Shown: piece after piece, positions 8,109-16,810 of the stretch | Numbering within the stretch: the stretch's first letter is position 1 | Layout of the letters: each line of letters begins with the position of its first letter | Source: an uncultured Flavobacteriaceae bacterium | GTDB lineage: Bacteria > Bacteroidota > Bacteroidia > Flavobacteriales > Flavobacteriaceae | Direction of reading: 5' to 3' | DNA: 64,000 bases | NCBI GenBank assembly: GCA_947494205.1 | Contig: CANLUH010000002.1 | Span: 124,001-188,000 of the forward strand | Made by a program: the position numbers and the translations under genes | Notes under the pieces: model-generated | Database searches by the model: none | Told to the model about the DNA's origin: nothing | Seen by the model: the letters and a program-made list of their open reading frames with translations, nothing else

Positions 8109-10466
8109 ATGATTAAGAATTATATAAAAATAGCCTTTAGAAGTTTACTTAAAAATAAAGGATATAGCTTTTTAAATATTTTCGGATTAGCTATAGGTAT
8201 TACTTGTGCGAGTTTAATTTTCCTTTGGGTAGAAGACGAGTTAAGTTTTAATCAAGTTTTCGAAAAGCAAGATGAGGTGTATTATGTACCAACAAATCAA
8301 AAATATGAAGGAGAGTGGCGAACATTTTATTCTACACCAGGTCCTTTAGCAAAAGTTTTAAAAGATGAGGTTCCAGGAATTGTTAGGGCATCAACAACTA
8401 AGTCTGAGAATTTAATGTTTGCGGTTGGTGATAATACCATAAGTAAGCGTGGCATGTATTCTAATTCAGATATTTTTGAAATATTTAGTCTCTCGTTTAT
8501 AGAAGGGAATGCAAAAGAAGCGTTTAAAAATCCCGAAGCTATTGTTATAACTAAAGAAATAGCAGAACAGTTGTATGGTAAAAATACGACTGCTTTAGGA
8601 AAAGTGGTAAAAGTAAATAATGAAACGAGTTATCTAATTTCTGGAGTTATAGAAAACATACCAGATAATGTAAGTTTTCCTTTTAAATGGATTGCGCCTT
8701 TTGAGCGTTTTGCTGCCAATAGAGAATGGACAAATGAATACGGGAGTAATTTTGCCGATACCTTTGTAGAATTAGCGCCAGAGGCAAATTTTGAAACAGT
8801 AGATGCTCTGGTTCGTAAAAAATACTTAGAAGAAACCGGAGATGATGAAACCTTTGCATGGTTACATACAATTAAAAACTGGCATTTAAAATCGAAGTTT
8901 GAAGGCGGAAAAGTCGTTGGAGGCCGTATTACTTATGTGCGTTTATTTACGGTCATAGCACTTATTATATTACTTATAGCTTGTATTAATTTTATGAATT
9001 TGGCAACAGCTAGAAGCGAAAAGCGAGCGAATGAAGTTGGTGTGCGTAAAGCAATGGGTTCTGGGCGTAAGCGTTTAATGTTTCAGTTTATTGCAGAAGC
9101 CTTACTAATGGCTACTCTAGCAGCTATAGTTAGTATTGTTTTACTATTTGTGTTATTACCACAGTTTAATTTAATAATAGATAAAACTCTAGTATTAGGA
9201 TTGTCTAATCCATTACATTTTTCGATATTAATAATAATAACATTAGTCTGTGGTCTATTTGCAGGATTGTATCCAGCCTTTTATTTATCTTCTTTTAAAC
9301 CCGTAGAAGTTCTAAAAGGTATAAAAGCGACAACTGGTAGTGCAACATTTATTCGTAAAGGCTTAGTTGTTGGACAATTTACAATTTCAATAGTTTTTAT
9401 AATAGGTACCATACTGGTATATCAACAAATTCAACATGTAAAGAATAGAGACTTAGGTTATAATAAAGAGCATTTAATACAAGTAGATGTCACTGGAGAT
9501 ATGGTAAAGAATTTTGATGTAATACAACAAGATCTTATAAACTCTGGTGTAGCAGAAAGTGCAGCATTTAATAATTCTCAATTACTGTCTGGAGGAAATA
9601 ATGGGTCAGGATTACAATGGAAAGGAGGAACCAATACCGAGGACGTCTTAATTTCATTTAGATATGTGAGCCCTTCGTTTTTAAAAACAACGAATATAGA
9701 ACTTATTGAAGGTAGAGATTTTAGTGCTAATTCGGCTATAGATAGTACACACACTATAATAACACAATCTATGGCAAAACTAATGGGAGACGATAGTGCC
9801 ATTGGAAAAATTATTAGAAGAGATGCAGAAGACTCTTACCAAGTGATTGGAGTAGTTAAAGACTTTTTATATGGTAATATGTATGGTACTAGTGATCCAG
9901 TACTGTTTTTTAATGCGCCGGAACATGCAAGATATTTATATATTAAAACGGTTGCTGGTATAGAAACTAGTACACTATTATCTAAAATTGAAGGTATAAT
10001 GAAAAAGAATAATCCTGCCTTTCCTTTTGAATACACTTTTGTAGACGAAGCCTTTAATAATAAATTTAAAAGCGAACAGTTAGTTGGCAAACTCTCTCAA
10101 ATATTTGCAATACTAGCCATTTTAATTTCCTGTTTAGGGCTTTTCGGATTAGCTGCTTATACTGCAGAACAGCGTAGAAAAGAAATAGGCGTTCGTAAAG
10201 TATTAGGAGCGAGTGTACCAACCATAGTAAAGTTATTATCTAAAGACTTTTTAAAATTAGTGCTCATATCTATACTAGTGGCCGCTCCAATTGCTTGGTG
10301 GTTAATTAGTAGTTGGCTAGACAATTATGCGTATCGTATAGACATTAATTGGTGGATTTTTGTTGCAGCTGGAATAATAGCCATTATTATAGCTCTAGTA
10401 ACTGTAAGCTTTCAAGCTATTAAAGCCGCTATTACTAATCCAGTAGACAGTTTAAAAACAGAATAA
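8109..10466 (+). CDS. ABC transporter permease, FtsX/MacB family (785 aa)
   Basis: Fourth complete permease of the array. The ATG at 8109 is chosen over the in-frame ATG at 8052 because the protein then begins MIKNYIKIAFRSLLKNKG like its paralogues, and because 8085-8105 carries the same ATCAATCAAAAAACGA leader that precedes the permease at 281. The layout is as in the others: two MacB core domains and two FtsX bundles with EVGVRKAMGS and EIGVRKVLGA. It ends in TNPVDSLKTE. It sits immediately upstream of the head-GIN gene, the ATPase and the TolC-like gene and probably shares their transcript. Confidence 0.92.
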   Translation: MIKNYIKIAFRSLLKNKGYSFLNIFGLAIGITCASLIFLWVEDELSFNQVFEKQDEVYYVPTNQKYEGEWRTFYSTPGPLAKVLKDEVPGIVRASTTKSENLMFAVGDNTISKRGMYSNSDIFEIFSLSFIEGNAKEAFKNPEAIVITKEIAEQLYGKNTTALGKVVKVNNETSYLISGVIENIPDNVSFPFKWIAPFERFAANREWTNEYGSNFADTFVELAPEANFETVDALVRKKYLEETGDDETFAWLHTIKNWHLKSKFEGGKVVGGRITYVRLFTVIALIILLIACINFMNLATARSEKRANEVGVRKAMGSGRKRLMFQFIAEALLMATLAAIVSIVLLFVLLPQFNLIIDKTLVLGLSNPLHFSILIIITLVCGLFAGLYPAFYLSSFKPVEVLKGIKATTGSATFIRKGLVVGQFTISIVFIIGTILVYQQIQHVKNRDLGYNKEHLIQVDVTGDMVKNFDVIQQDLINSGVAESAAFNNSQLLSGGNNGSGLQWKGGTNTEDVLISFRYVSPSFLKTTNIELIEGRDFSANSAIDSTHTIITQSMAKLMGDDSAIGKIIRRDAEDSYQVIGVVKDFLYGNMYGTSDPVLFFNAPEHARYLYIKTVAGIETSTLLSKIEGIMKKNNPAFPFEYTFVDEAFNNKFKSEQLVGKLSQIFAILAILISCLGLFGLAAYTAEQRRKEIGVRKVLGASVPTIVKLLSKDFLKLVLISILVAAPIAWWLISSWLDNYAYRIDINWWIFVAAGIIAIIIALVTVSFQAIKAAITNPVDSLKTE

Positions 10467-10486
10467 AATATTAAAAATATAAGACA

Positions 10487-11227
10487 ATGAAAACAATCAC
10501 TTATTATATCGTATTACTATGCCTTAGTATAGTTACTTCAGGAATAGCACAAACAAAAGATGTAAAACCATTTAATAAAGTGGTAATAAGCCCACATATT
10601 GAAGCTGTTTTAGTAGAAGGAGATACAGAATCTGTAACTATAAAAGAGAACACCATTTCGAATGATAAAGTAAATATTGAAGTAAAAGGAAAAACACTTA
10701 GGGTATATCTTGATGATGCAAAAGAAGTAACAAAGACTAAAACCGTTGTAATAGACGGAATGAAACGAAAAGTCCCTATTTATAAAGATAAAGTATTAAC
10801 AATAGAAATTACATACAAAACATTAGAAACACTATCTACAAGAGGCGAGCAAAAAATAACGTGCGAAAGTATTATAAAGCAAGAAGAACTTAACCTTAAA
10901 ATTTATGGAGAATCTCAAGTGGTATTAAATGATGTGGCTTTAGATTATTTACAAGTTACCATATATGGTGAAAGTGAATTTAGTGTGGCATCGGGAGCTA
11001 TTAACGAACAGAAAATAACAGCTTATGGCGAGAGTAGTGTAGATTTATTTAATGTAGATAATAAGACCTCAAAATTAAGAGCCTACGGGGAAGCAGAATT
11101 TAAAATAAATGCCTCTAACGAAATAAAAATAACGGCTTACGGAGACGCTTCATTAGAGCATAAAGGAAGTGCATCTATTAGAAAAGGCATTGCTATTGGT
11201 GATGTAGATATCTCTCAAGTAGATTAG
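10487..11227 (+). CDS. Head-GIN/DUF2807 secreted protein (246 aa)
   Basis: N-terminal signal peptide (about residues 1-22, ending GIAQ) followed by a repetitive beta-rich region with recurring YGES, YGEA and YGDA turns, typical of the putative auto-transporter adhesin head-GIN domain (DUF2807). Such proteins form a right-handed beta-helix and are exported to the periplasm or surface. The gene starts 20 bp after the permease and 51 bp before the ATPase, so it probably belongs to the export operon. It may act as an envelope accessory factor. Precise role unknown. Confidence 0.8.
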   Translation: MKTITYYIVLLCLSIVTSGIAQTKDVKPFNKVVISPHIEAVLVEGDTESVTIKENTISNDKVNIEVKGKTLRVYLDDAKEVTKTKTVVIDGMKRKVPIYKDKVLTIEITYKTLETLSTRGEQKITCESIIKQEELNLKIYGESQVVLNDVALDYLQVTIYGESEFSVASGAINEQKITAYGESSVDLFNVDNKTSKLRAYGEAEFKINASNEIKITAYGDASLEHKGSASIRKGIAIGDVDISQVD

Positions 11228-11278
11228 TTAAACCCAATAGAAAAGAAAGAATCAATCATCAAAATAAATAAAACGACT

Positions 11279-11947
11279 ATGCTTTTAGAACTTAATAATA
11301 TATCAAAAACAGTAAAATCGGGCAGTAAAAAAGTAACACTTTTAGATGGCATTAATCTTAATGTAGAAGAGGGTGAATTTATATCCTTAATGGGGCCTTC
11401 TGGGTCAGGAAAATCTACCTTGTTAAACGGGATAGGCATGTTAGATACGTTTACCGAAGGACATTATACCTTTTTAGACGAACCTGTTCATACTATGAAA
11501 GAGAAACAACAATCTAAACTCTATAAAGAGTATATAGGATTTGTGTTTCAGGCGTATCATTTAATAGATGAATTAACAGTCTATGAAAACATAGAAACGC
11601 CATTATTATATAAAAACGTAAAATCGTCTGAGCGTAAAGCATTAGTAGCAGATATTTTAGACCGTTTTAATATTGTAGGTAAAAAAGACTTGTTTCCGTC
11701 GCAATTAAGTGGAGGACAACAACAGTTAGTAGGTATTGCTAGAGCATTAATAACCAAACCAAAATTAATTTTGGCCGATGAACCAACTGGTAATTTAAAC
11801 TCTAAACAGGGTATAGAAATTATGGAACTATTCGGAGAACTAAACAAAGAAGGCGTTACCATTATACAAGCTACGCATTCCGAAAGTAATGCTGCTTTCG
11901 GTTCTAGAATTATTAATCTATTGGACGGTAAAATCGTTTCAGAATAA
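11279..11947 (+). CDS. ABC transporter ATP-binding protein, LolD/MacB type (222 aa)
   Basis: Soluble ATPase that would power the FtsX/MacB permeases upstream. Walker A GPSGSGKST is at residues 39-47 (Lys45), the signature LSGGQ at 143-147, and Walker B LILADE at 163-168, followed by the PTGNL element typical of the LolD/FtsE/MacB subgroup. Length is normal for the family. It is the only ATPase in the window serving at least four permeases. The TolC-like gene begins 10 bp after its stop, supporting an inner-to-outer membrane export system. Confidence 0.95.
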   Translation: MLLELNNISKTVKSGSKKVTLLDGINLNVEEGEFISLMGPSGSGKSTLLNGIGMLDTFTEGHYTFLDEPVHTMKEKQQSKLYKEYIGFVFQAYHLIDELTVYENIETPLLYKNVKSSERKALVADILDRFNIVGKKDLFPSQLSGGQQQLVGIARALITKPKLILADEPTGNLNSKQGIEIMELFGELNKEGVTIIQATHSESNAAFGSRIINLLDGKIVSE

Positions 11948-11957
11948 TATAAACATC

Positions 11958-13376
11958 ATGTTACAAAGAGTAATAGTATTTGCTGTGTTGCTTATGCAAT
12001 GCATAGGCTTTTCGCAGGCTAAAATTGAAAAAGAATATACTTTAGAAGAATGTATAAGTATCGCTTTAGAGGGTAACTTAAATTTAAAATCTACACGATT
12101 GACAGCTAACACAGCTAATATTAATTTTAAGCAATCTAAAGCTAATATTTTACCAACTTTAAACGGGAATTACAATATAGGAGTAAATACAGGACGAAGT
12201 ATTGATCCGTTTACCAACGATTTTATTAATCAGGAATTAACATTTTCTAATGCACGATTAAATTTAGATGCCACAATATTTAACGGTTTTAGATTAATAA
12301 ATACAGCAAAACAACAACGCTTTAATAAACAAGCAGCAGCATTAGAAATAGAAGAAGCGGAACAAAACTTAGTTTTAGAAGTTACTTTAGCCTATTTACA
12401 GGTGTTAAATAGTAAAGCTATTTTAAAACTAGCAAAAGAACGTTTAATAACTACCGAAGAGCAGTATAAACGACAAGAAACATTCTATAAACAAGAAGTA
12501 GGTAATCCAGCCGATTTTATGGATATAAAAGGACAAAAAACAAGAGATGAAACGTCAATTTTAGTTTCGGAAAGTGCTTTAAATAATGCTAAAATAAATT
12601 TAGCAAGATTACTTAATTTAAGTGATGATATTGCAGTAAATCCAACAGCTACTTTATTAGATACAGCACGTTATGGGGTCACTTCTGACGATGTTTTTAA
12701 TGATGCGCTTCAAAATTTAGTAACCTTCAAAGCAAGAGATTTAAGAGTAAAAGCCGCTAAAAAAGGTGTTAGTGTTGCTAAAGCACAATTTACACCAGAG
12801 TTATCATTTTTCGGTCAATTAAATACAAATTACTCTAGTGCTGCTCAAACTTTCTCTGAAACAGGAACAAGTGTGCAAGATACAGGAGATTTTGTAACCA
12901 TTAATGGTGCTACCATTCCTGTACAAACTAATGCAACACAATTTGAAAGTAAAAAAATAGGTTACAGCGATCAGTTTGATAATAACTTAAACACTGTAGT
13001 AGGTGTGAATGTTAGTATTCCTTTATTTAATGGGTTTAGAGCAAAAAACAATGTCGCTTTAGAAAAAATAAGAGTAGAAGAAGCTGTATTAACTTTAGAG
13101 CGAACAACACAAGAGATAAAAAATGCGATTGCTCAAGTGCATTTTGATATGGAAGCAGCTTTCGATAGATATAATAGTTTAAAAATACAGGTAGAGGCCT
13201 TTAAAGAGTCGTACCGTATTAATGAGATTCGGTTTAATAATGGCGCTTCCAACTTTTTAGCCTATATAACAAGCAAGAATAATTTAGAAGCAGCACAAAC
13301 CAATTTAGTAAATGCTAAATATGATTATTTGTTGCGCGTTAAGGTGTTGGATTATTATAGAGGAAATACATTATAA
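11958..13376 (+). CDS. TolC-family outer membrane efflux protein (472 aa)
   Basis: The start at 11958 is preferred because the protein then opens with a clear signal peptide (MLQRVIVFAVLLMQCIGFSQ). The upstream in-frame ATG at 11889 lies inside the ATPase gene and adds an unrelated leader. The mature part begins YTLEECISIALEGNLNLKS, the usual start of the outer-membrane efflux domain, and has the two long coiled-coil repeats of TolC proteins, each about 200 residues. It should form the outer-membrane duct for the export system encoded upstream. No periplasmic adaptor is in the window; it may lie before base 1. Confidence 0.93.
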   Translation: MLQRVIVFAVLLMQCIGFSQAKIEKEYTLEECISIALEGNLNLKSTRLTANTANINFKQSKANILPTLNGNYNIGVNTGRSIDPFTNDFINQELTFSNARLNLDATIFNGFRLINTAKQQRFNKQAAALEIEEAEQNLVLEVTLAYLQVLNSKAILKLAKERLITTEEQYKRQETFYKQEVGNPADFMDIKGQKTRDETSILVSESALNNAKINLARLLNLSDDIAVNPTATLLDTARYGVTSDDVFNDALQNLVTFKARDLRVKAAKKGVSVAKAQFTPELSFFGQLNTNYSSAAQTFSETGTSVQDTGDFVTINGATIPVQTNATQFESKKIGYSDQFDNNLNTVVGVNVSIPLFNGFRAKNNVALEKIRVEEAVLTLERTTQEIKNAIAQVHFDMEAAFDRYNSLKIQVEAFKESYRINEIRFNNGASNFLAYITSKNNLEAAQTNLVNAKYDYLLRVKVLDYYRGNTL

Positions 13377-13508
13377 ACAATACCGTTTAAAACCTTTAGA
13401 ATCATTATAATATAATAGAACGAAAGCACAACTATATGTCGGTAATCTATAGATAAATACATTAAACGAAAAATAGGCTAAAGCAATAAATTAATAATTG
13501 AATACTTG

Positions 13509-13516
13509 TATATTTG
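13509..13516 (+). promoter_or_regulatory. Bacteroidota -7 promoter box TATATTTG
   Basis: This is a perfect TAnnTTTG box only five bases before the ATG at 13522. With a transcription start a few bases downstream of the box, the message would be leaderless or nearly so. No convincing -33 TTTG is seen at the expected spacing, so support is moderate. Confidence 0.4.
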
Positions 13517-13521
13517 ATTGC

Positions 13522-14004
13522 ATGAGCAAACTAAATATTATAAAAAAGTATAGACTCTCTCTAATTGGTTTTGCCATAGCAACTGTTATTTTTTTAATAT
13601 CAGTTATTTACGATTTAGATTTCTTTGAACGTTTTGTTACTTCTTTAAGTATAATGGAAGCCTATGAAATAGACGAATTCGTTATTCCATTATTTATTTT
13701 CATCGTATTTATATTGTTTAATGTATTCAAAAGAAAAAAAGAATATAAAATAAAGCATGAAAAATTAATAATTTATAAGGCTATGTTATCCTCTTCACAC
13801 CATGTCTTAAATAATTTTTTGTACCAAATGGAGATTTTTAAAATGACAGCAGAAGAAACTCCAGGTTTTGATGCTGATGTTTTGAAGTTGTATGATGAAA
13901 TTATAGAGAAAGCATCAAAACAAATAAATAGCTTAGCAACTATAGATACAATAGATGAAGCTTCAATAGTCGACTCCGTTGCACCTAAAATACCTTCAGA
14001 TTAA
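13522..14004 (+). CDS. Hypothetical membrane protein with DHp-like helix (160 aa)
   Basis: Not recognised as a named family. Two membrane segments (about residues 13-32 and 50-68) are followed by a basic linker and a helical cytoplasmic tail containing SSSHHVLNNFLYQMEIF, which resembles a histidine-kinase dimerisation helix. There is no ATPase domain. It could be a truncated or regulatory sensor-like protein. The ATG at 13522 is preferred over the TTG at 13498. It stands alone between the TolC-like gene and the next small gene. Confidence 0.65.
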   Translation: MSKLNIIKKYRLSLIGFAIATVIFLISVIYDLDFFERFVTSLSIMEAYEIDEFVIPLFIFIVFILFNVFKRKKEYKIKHEKLIIYKAMLSSSHHVLNNFLYQMEIFKMTAEETPGFDADVLKLYDEIIEKASKQINSLATIDTIDEASIVDSVAPKIPSD

Positions 14005-14136
14005 ATAAAAATAACGCTTCTTCATTTATGTTAGAATTGAAAACAATTGTTTTATAGGATTGTTATATATCGGTATGATGTCTCCTTAAGCTTTTGTTTA
14101 CAACAAACATGATATTCCAAAAAGTATGTAAATGAA

Positions 14137-14373
14137 ATGCGAGATTTATCGCTACTTCAAAGTAAAGAACGTATACAATTTATGTATTCAGATGGGGTAT
14201 TAGATATTAAAAGTGGATTATACGCACTAACAGATAAACTTCTTAGTTTATATAACGAAGAATGGAACGAACCCAAAACGGTTATAGTATTTAAAGATAT
14301 AATCGATTTTTATATAGATTATGATGATTCGTTTCTTTTAGACAACTTCTACAACAATACATTTATAATATAA
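14137..14373 (+). CDS. Hypothetical small acidic protein (78 aa)
   Basis: Short open frame starting with ATG, rich in Asp, Tyr and Phe near its end and without a membrane segment or signal. Family not recognised. A perfect hairpin with a T-rich tail starts 15 bp after the stop, as expected for the end of a real transcript, which modestly supports the gene. Confidence 0.45.
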   Translation: MRDLSLLQSKERIQFMYSDGVLDIKSGLYALTDKLLSLYNEEWNEPKTVIVFKDIIDFYIDYDDSFLLDNFYNNTFII

Positions 14374-14387
14374 TTAAGTTAAAGTAG

Positions 14388-14427
14388 GTCGATATTTATA
14401 AATATCGACTAATAGTTTTTGTTTTTC
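14388..14427 (+). terminator. Hairpin plus T-rich tail
   Basis: Bases 14388-14409 form a 22-bp perfect palindrome starting GTCGATATTTA. T-rich sequence follows (TTTTTGTTTTT within 14416-14426). This is a plausible intrinsic terminator for the small gene ending at 14373. Confidence 0.55.
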
Positions 14428-14450
14428 TACTTGCTTAGTAATTATATTTG
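14418..14450 (+). promoter_or_regulatory. Bacteroidota-type promoter: TTTG, 21 bp, TATATTTG
   Basis: TTTG at 14418-14421 and TATATTTG at 14443-14450 match the -33 and -7 consensus with a 21-base spacer. It points at the secretion locus but lies about 330 bases before the first start codon, implying a long leader or a small RNA. Confidence 0.5.
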
Positions 14451-14777
14451 ACCAAGATATAAATTGGTAAGATAGTTTATCAAAAAAACATGTAGATACA
14501 CGTATTTCAACTTATCTAATTTAATAACCTATAATACGAATATTAATTAATCTGTACCAAATATTAACTTGTTACTACCTAATCCAATAAGTGACAAGTT
14601 ATATTAACTAATTTTTACTTACTTGCATTAGCTTTTTAATTTTAAATAGATTGTAACAATAAAGACTATAAAATAATGTTAATTTAAAAGTAACTTTAGC
14701 TTAATGTTAAAGGTGTTTTAAGAGTAAAAACACATTACTTAATTTAAACTATATTTGTTTTCCTAATAAAGATATTT
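14451..14777 (+). promoter_or_regulatory. AT-rich leader region with second -7 box
   Basis: No coding gene is seen here. A second TATATTTG box at 14750-14757 lies 20 bases before the ATG at 14778 and probably drives the MORN-like gene directly; no clear -33 element accompanies it. The region between the two boxes is very AT-rich with short repeats such as TTAACTTGTTACT and GTGACAAGTTATATTAAC (near 14560-14610), which could fold. Confidence 0.45.
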
Positions 14778-15500
14778 ATGCATAAACCATTTACTCTAAT
14801 CGCTTTTTGTTTTTTATTTCTATTGTCTACGCAAGCTATAGAAACTAATAACGATATTCAGAAAAAAATACTAAGAAGTGGCGAATACGATATAGAATGT
14901 TACGTCTCTTTAAAAGACGTATCTTCTTTCGATGAAGATAAGGCCTATTACTGGTTTAAATCAGGAGAAATACATACTTCTAGATTTGGTGCTGGCGGTT
15001 TTGTGTTACATAAAACCTATTCTAAGTTTTATGAGTCTAACCAATTAGCAGAAAAAGGAGAATTTAATTATGGTCTAAAAGATGGTGTTTGGAAATCTTG
15101 GTACAAAAATGGACAATTAAAAGAAACTCTAAAATGGAATAAAGGGGAGAAGCATGGAGACTATATAACATATAGCGAAAATGGAACCATACTAGAAAAA
15201 GGAACCTTTAGAAGAAATCATAAAGCTGGAACTTGGATTAATTTACAAACTAAAGATACTACCGTTTACAAAAAAGGGGAGTTGTATATAAAAGACGACA
15301 CACAAAAAGAATCCTTTTTTAAGCGATTGTTTAAAAAGAAAGATAAAAACAAAGACAACAAGGACGCTACAAATAAAAAGAAAACTAAAGACAATACTAA
15401 AACTAAAAAAGACGGTTTTTTTAAGCGATTATTCAAGAAAAAAGAAAAACCAAATACAGTAAAAACCAAGAATACTGTTACTAAAACTAAAAAACAATAA
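14778..15500 (+). CDS. MORN/YwqK-type repeat protein with basic C-terminal tail (240 aa)
   Basis: A signal peptide (about residues 1-20) precedes MORN-variant repeats of the YwqK type, with motifs YESNQLAEKGEFNYG, YKNGQLKETLKW and YSENGTILEKGTF between about residues 84 and 143. The last 65 residues are very Lys-rich and contain FFKRLFKKK twice (residues 180-188 and 214-222), a likely amphipathic membrane- or polyanion-binding segment. YwqK-like proteins are often labelled antitoxins, but the signal peptide argues for an envelope role here. It lies directly upstream of the secretion operon and may be an accessory protein for it. Confidence 0.75.
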   Translation: MHKPFTLIAFCFLFLLSTQAIETNNDIQKKILRSGEYDIECYVSLKDVSSFDEDKAYYWFKSGEIHTSRFGAGGFVLHKTYSKFYESNQLAEKGEFNYGLKDGVWKSWYKNGQLKETLKWNKGEKHGDYITYSENGTILEKGTFRRNHKAGTWINLQTKDTTVYKKGELYIKDDTQKESFFKRLFKKKDKNKDNKDATNKKKTKDNTKTKKDGFFKRLFKKKEKPNTVKTKNTVTKTKKQ

Positions 15501-15553
15501 AAGGCTTTAACCTAAGCCTATTGCTTAAAATTAATATTTAAAACTAGTAAATC

Positions 15554-16810
15554 ATTACTTCAAAACCCTACATAGCTATTAAACAACGGTATAAAGCATC
15601 CTCTTTAAGTAATGCGATCTTTATATGTTTAATAATATCTATTCTTTGTGGTAGTCTGGTTTTAATATCGCATTATCAAAATATGTTGAATGCGAAACTA
15701 GAAATGAGCAATCATTTAATAAGTAGAAACGATTCAGCCTTTAACTATTATATCAATAACCTAGAAACACTAACCTTTAATAAAGAAACGGAGTTAGATA
15801 TTTTTGGCGATGGTATCTATTCTTATGCAGAAAAGAAAAACTGGGGGTTTTACGACATTTTAGTTTTGAAAACTATTTTTAAAAACGATACAATATCCAA
15901 AATAGCATTAGTAGGCACAAAAGAGGATCATAAAAAAGCATTAGCCTTATATACTACCGATTACGATAGAGTTTTAAAATTCTCAGGTAAAATGAGAATT
16001 TATGGTAATATAAAAGTACCAATTGGTAGAACAGAACAAGCATACATTAATAACCAAATTGGTAACGATGTTGTTATAAAAGGAACAGAAACAAAATCTG
16101 AACACCAATTCCCGAAATTAAATAAAGACATTAATACAACAACTGGTAATTACGAAAGAGTTACGCTACAAAATGTAGAGAACGGTATACTAGTTAATAG
16201 CTTTGAGGAAGAAACAAAAGTATTAGACTTAGACGGTGTTAGAACTGTTGGCAACCTAATTTGCAAAGGGAATTTAATATTAAATAGTAATGGCCCTTTA
16301 AAAATTGATAAAACAGCAGTTTTAAACGATGTGGTAATAATAGCACCAGAAGTTACAATAGATTCTGGCTTTAGGGGAAATATTCAAATTATAGCAAAAA
16401 GAGAAGTTACGCTTAATGAAAACGCATCATTACTATACCCTTCTAGTATTTATATAAAGAGTGATATAGACTCTGTTTCTGTACGCATAAAAAAAGAAGC
16501 AAAGCTAGCTGGAGGTATCGTTATAGATGGTAACACCTATAAAGGGTCATTAAAACGTCAGTTAATTATAGAAGAAGACGCTACTGTAATAGGAGATATA
16601 TATTGTTATGGGCGTACAGAACTAAAAGGAGAAATTATAGGCGGTATTTATTCCGATAGGTTTTTTCTGAAAACAAAATCCTCTAATTACGAGAATGTTA
16701 TATATAATGCAACAATAAACAGAGATAGTCTACCAGATTATTTTGTTGGCTTATCGTTATTTGAAACTAAAAACACTAAAAAAGAATATGTTAGTATTAA
16801 AACGTTTTAA
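15554..16810 (+). CDS. GspK-like tip pseudopilin candidate with beta-helix/bactofilin-like domain (about 418 aa, non-AUG start)
   Basis: The first in-frame ATG is at 15683, but the same frame stays open back to the stop codon at 15548-15550. The upstream part encodes a basic patch and a hydrophobic helix (AIFICLIISILCGSLVLIS) like the N-terminus of a pseudopilin. No ATG, GTG or TTG exists in that stretch, so an ATT start (15554) or ATC (15551) is proposed. Position +5 after a possible Ala cleavage site is Asn, not Glu; absence of Glu5 is typical of GspK. The second half (about residues 210-370) has repeating short beta strands like bactofilin or beta-helix domains. It opens the pseudopilin gene set and overlaps the next gene by 23 bp. 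Confidence 0.6.
   Translation: MTSKPYIAIKQRYKASSLSNAIFICLIISILCGSLVLISHYQNMLNAKLEMSNHLISRNDSAFNYYINNLETLTFNKETELDIFGDGIYSYAEKKNWGFYDILVLKTIFKNDTISKIALVGTKEDHKKALALYTTDYDRVLKFSGKMRIYGNIKVPIGRTEQAYINNQIGNDVVIKGTETKSEHQFPKLNKDINTTTGNYERVTLQNVENGILVNSFEEETKVLDLDGVRTVGNLICKGNLILNSNGPLKIDKTAVLNDVVIIAPEVTIDSGFRGNIQIIAKREVTLNENASLLYPSSIYIKSDIDSVSVRIKKEAKLAGGIVIDGNTYKGSLKRQLIIEEDATVIGDIYCYGRTELKGEIIGGIYSDRFFLKTKSSNYENVIYNATINRDSLPDYFVGLSLFETKNTKKEYVSIKTF

Noticed and set aside
11889..11957. Upstream in-frame start of the TolC-like gene
   Set aside because: Lies inside the ATPase gene and would mask the signal peptide that begins at 11958.
14778..15500. YwqK-like protein considered as a toxin-antitoxin antitoxin
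   Set aside because: It has a signal peptide and no adjacent toxin-like gene.
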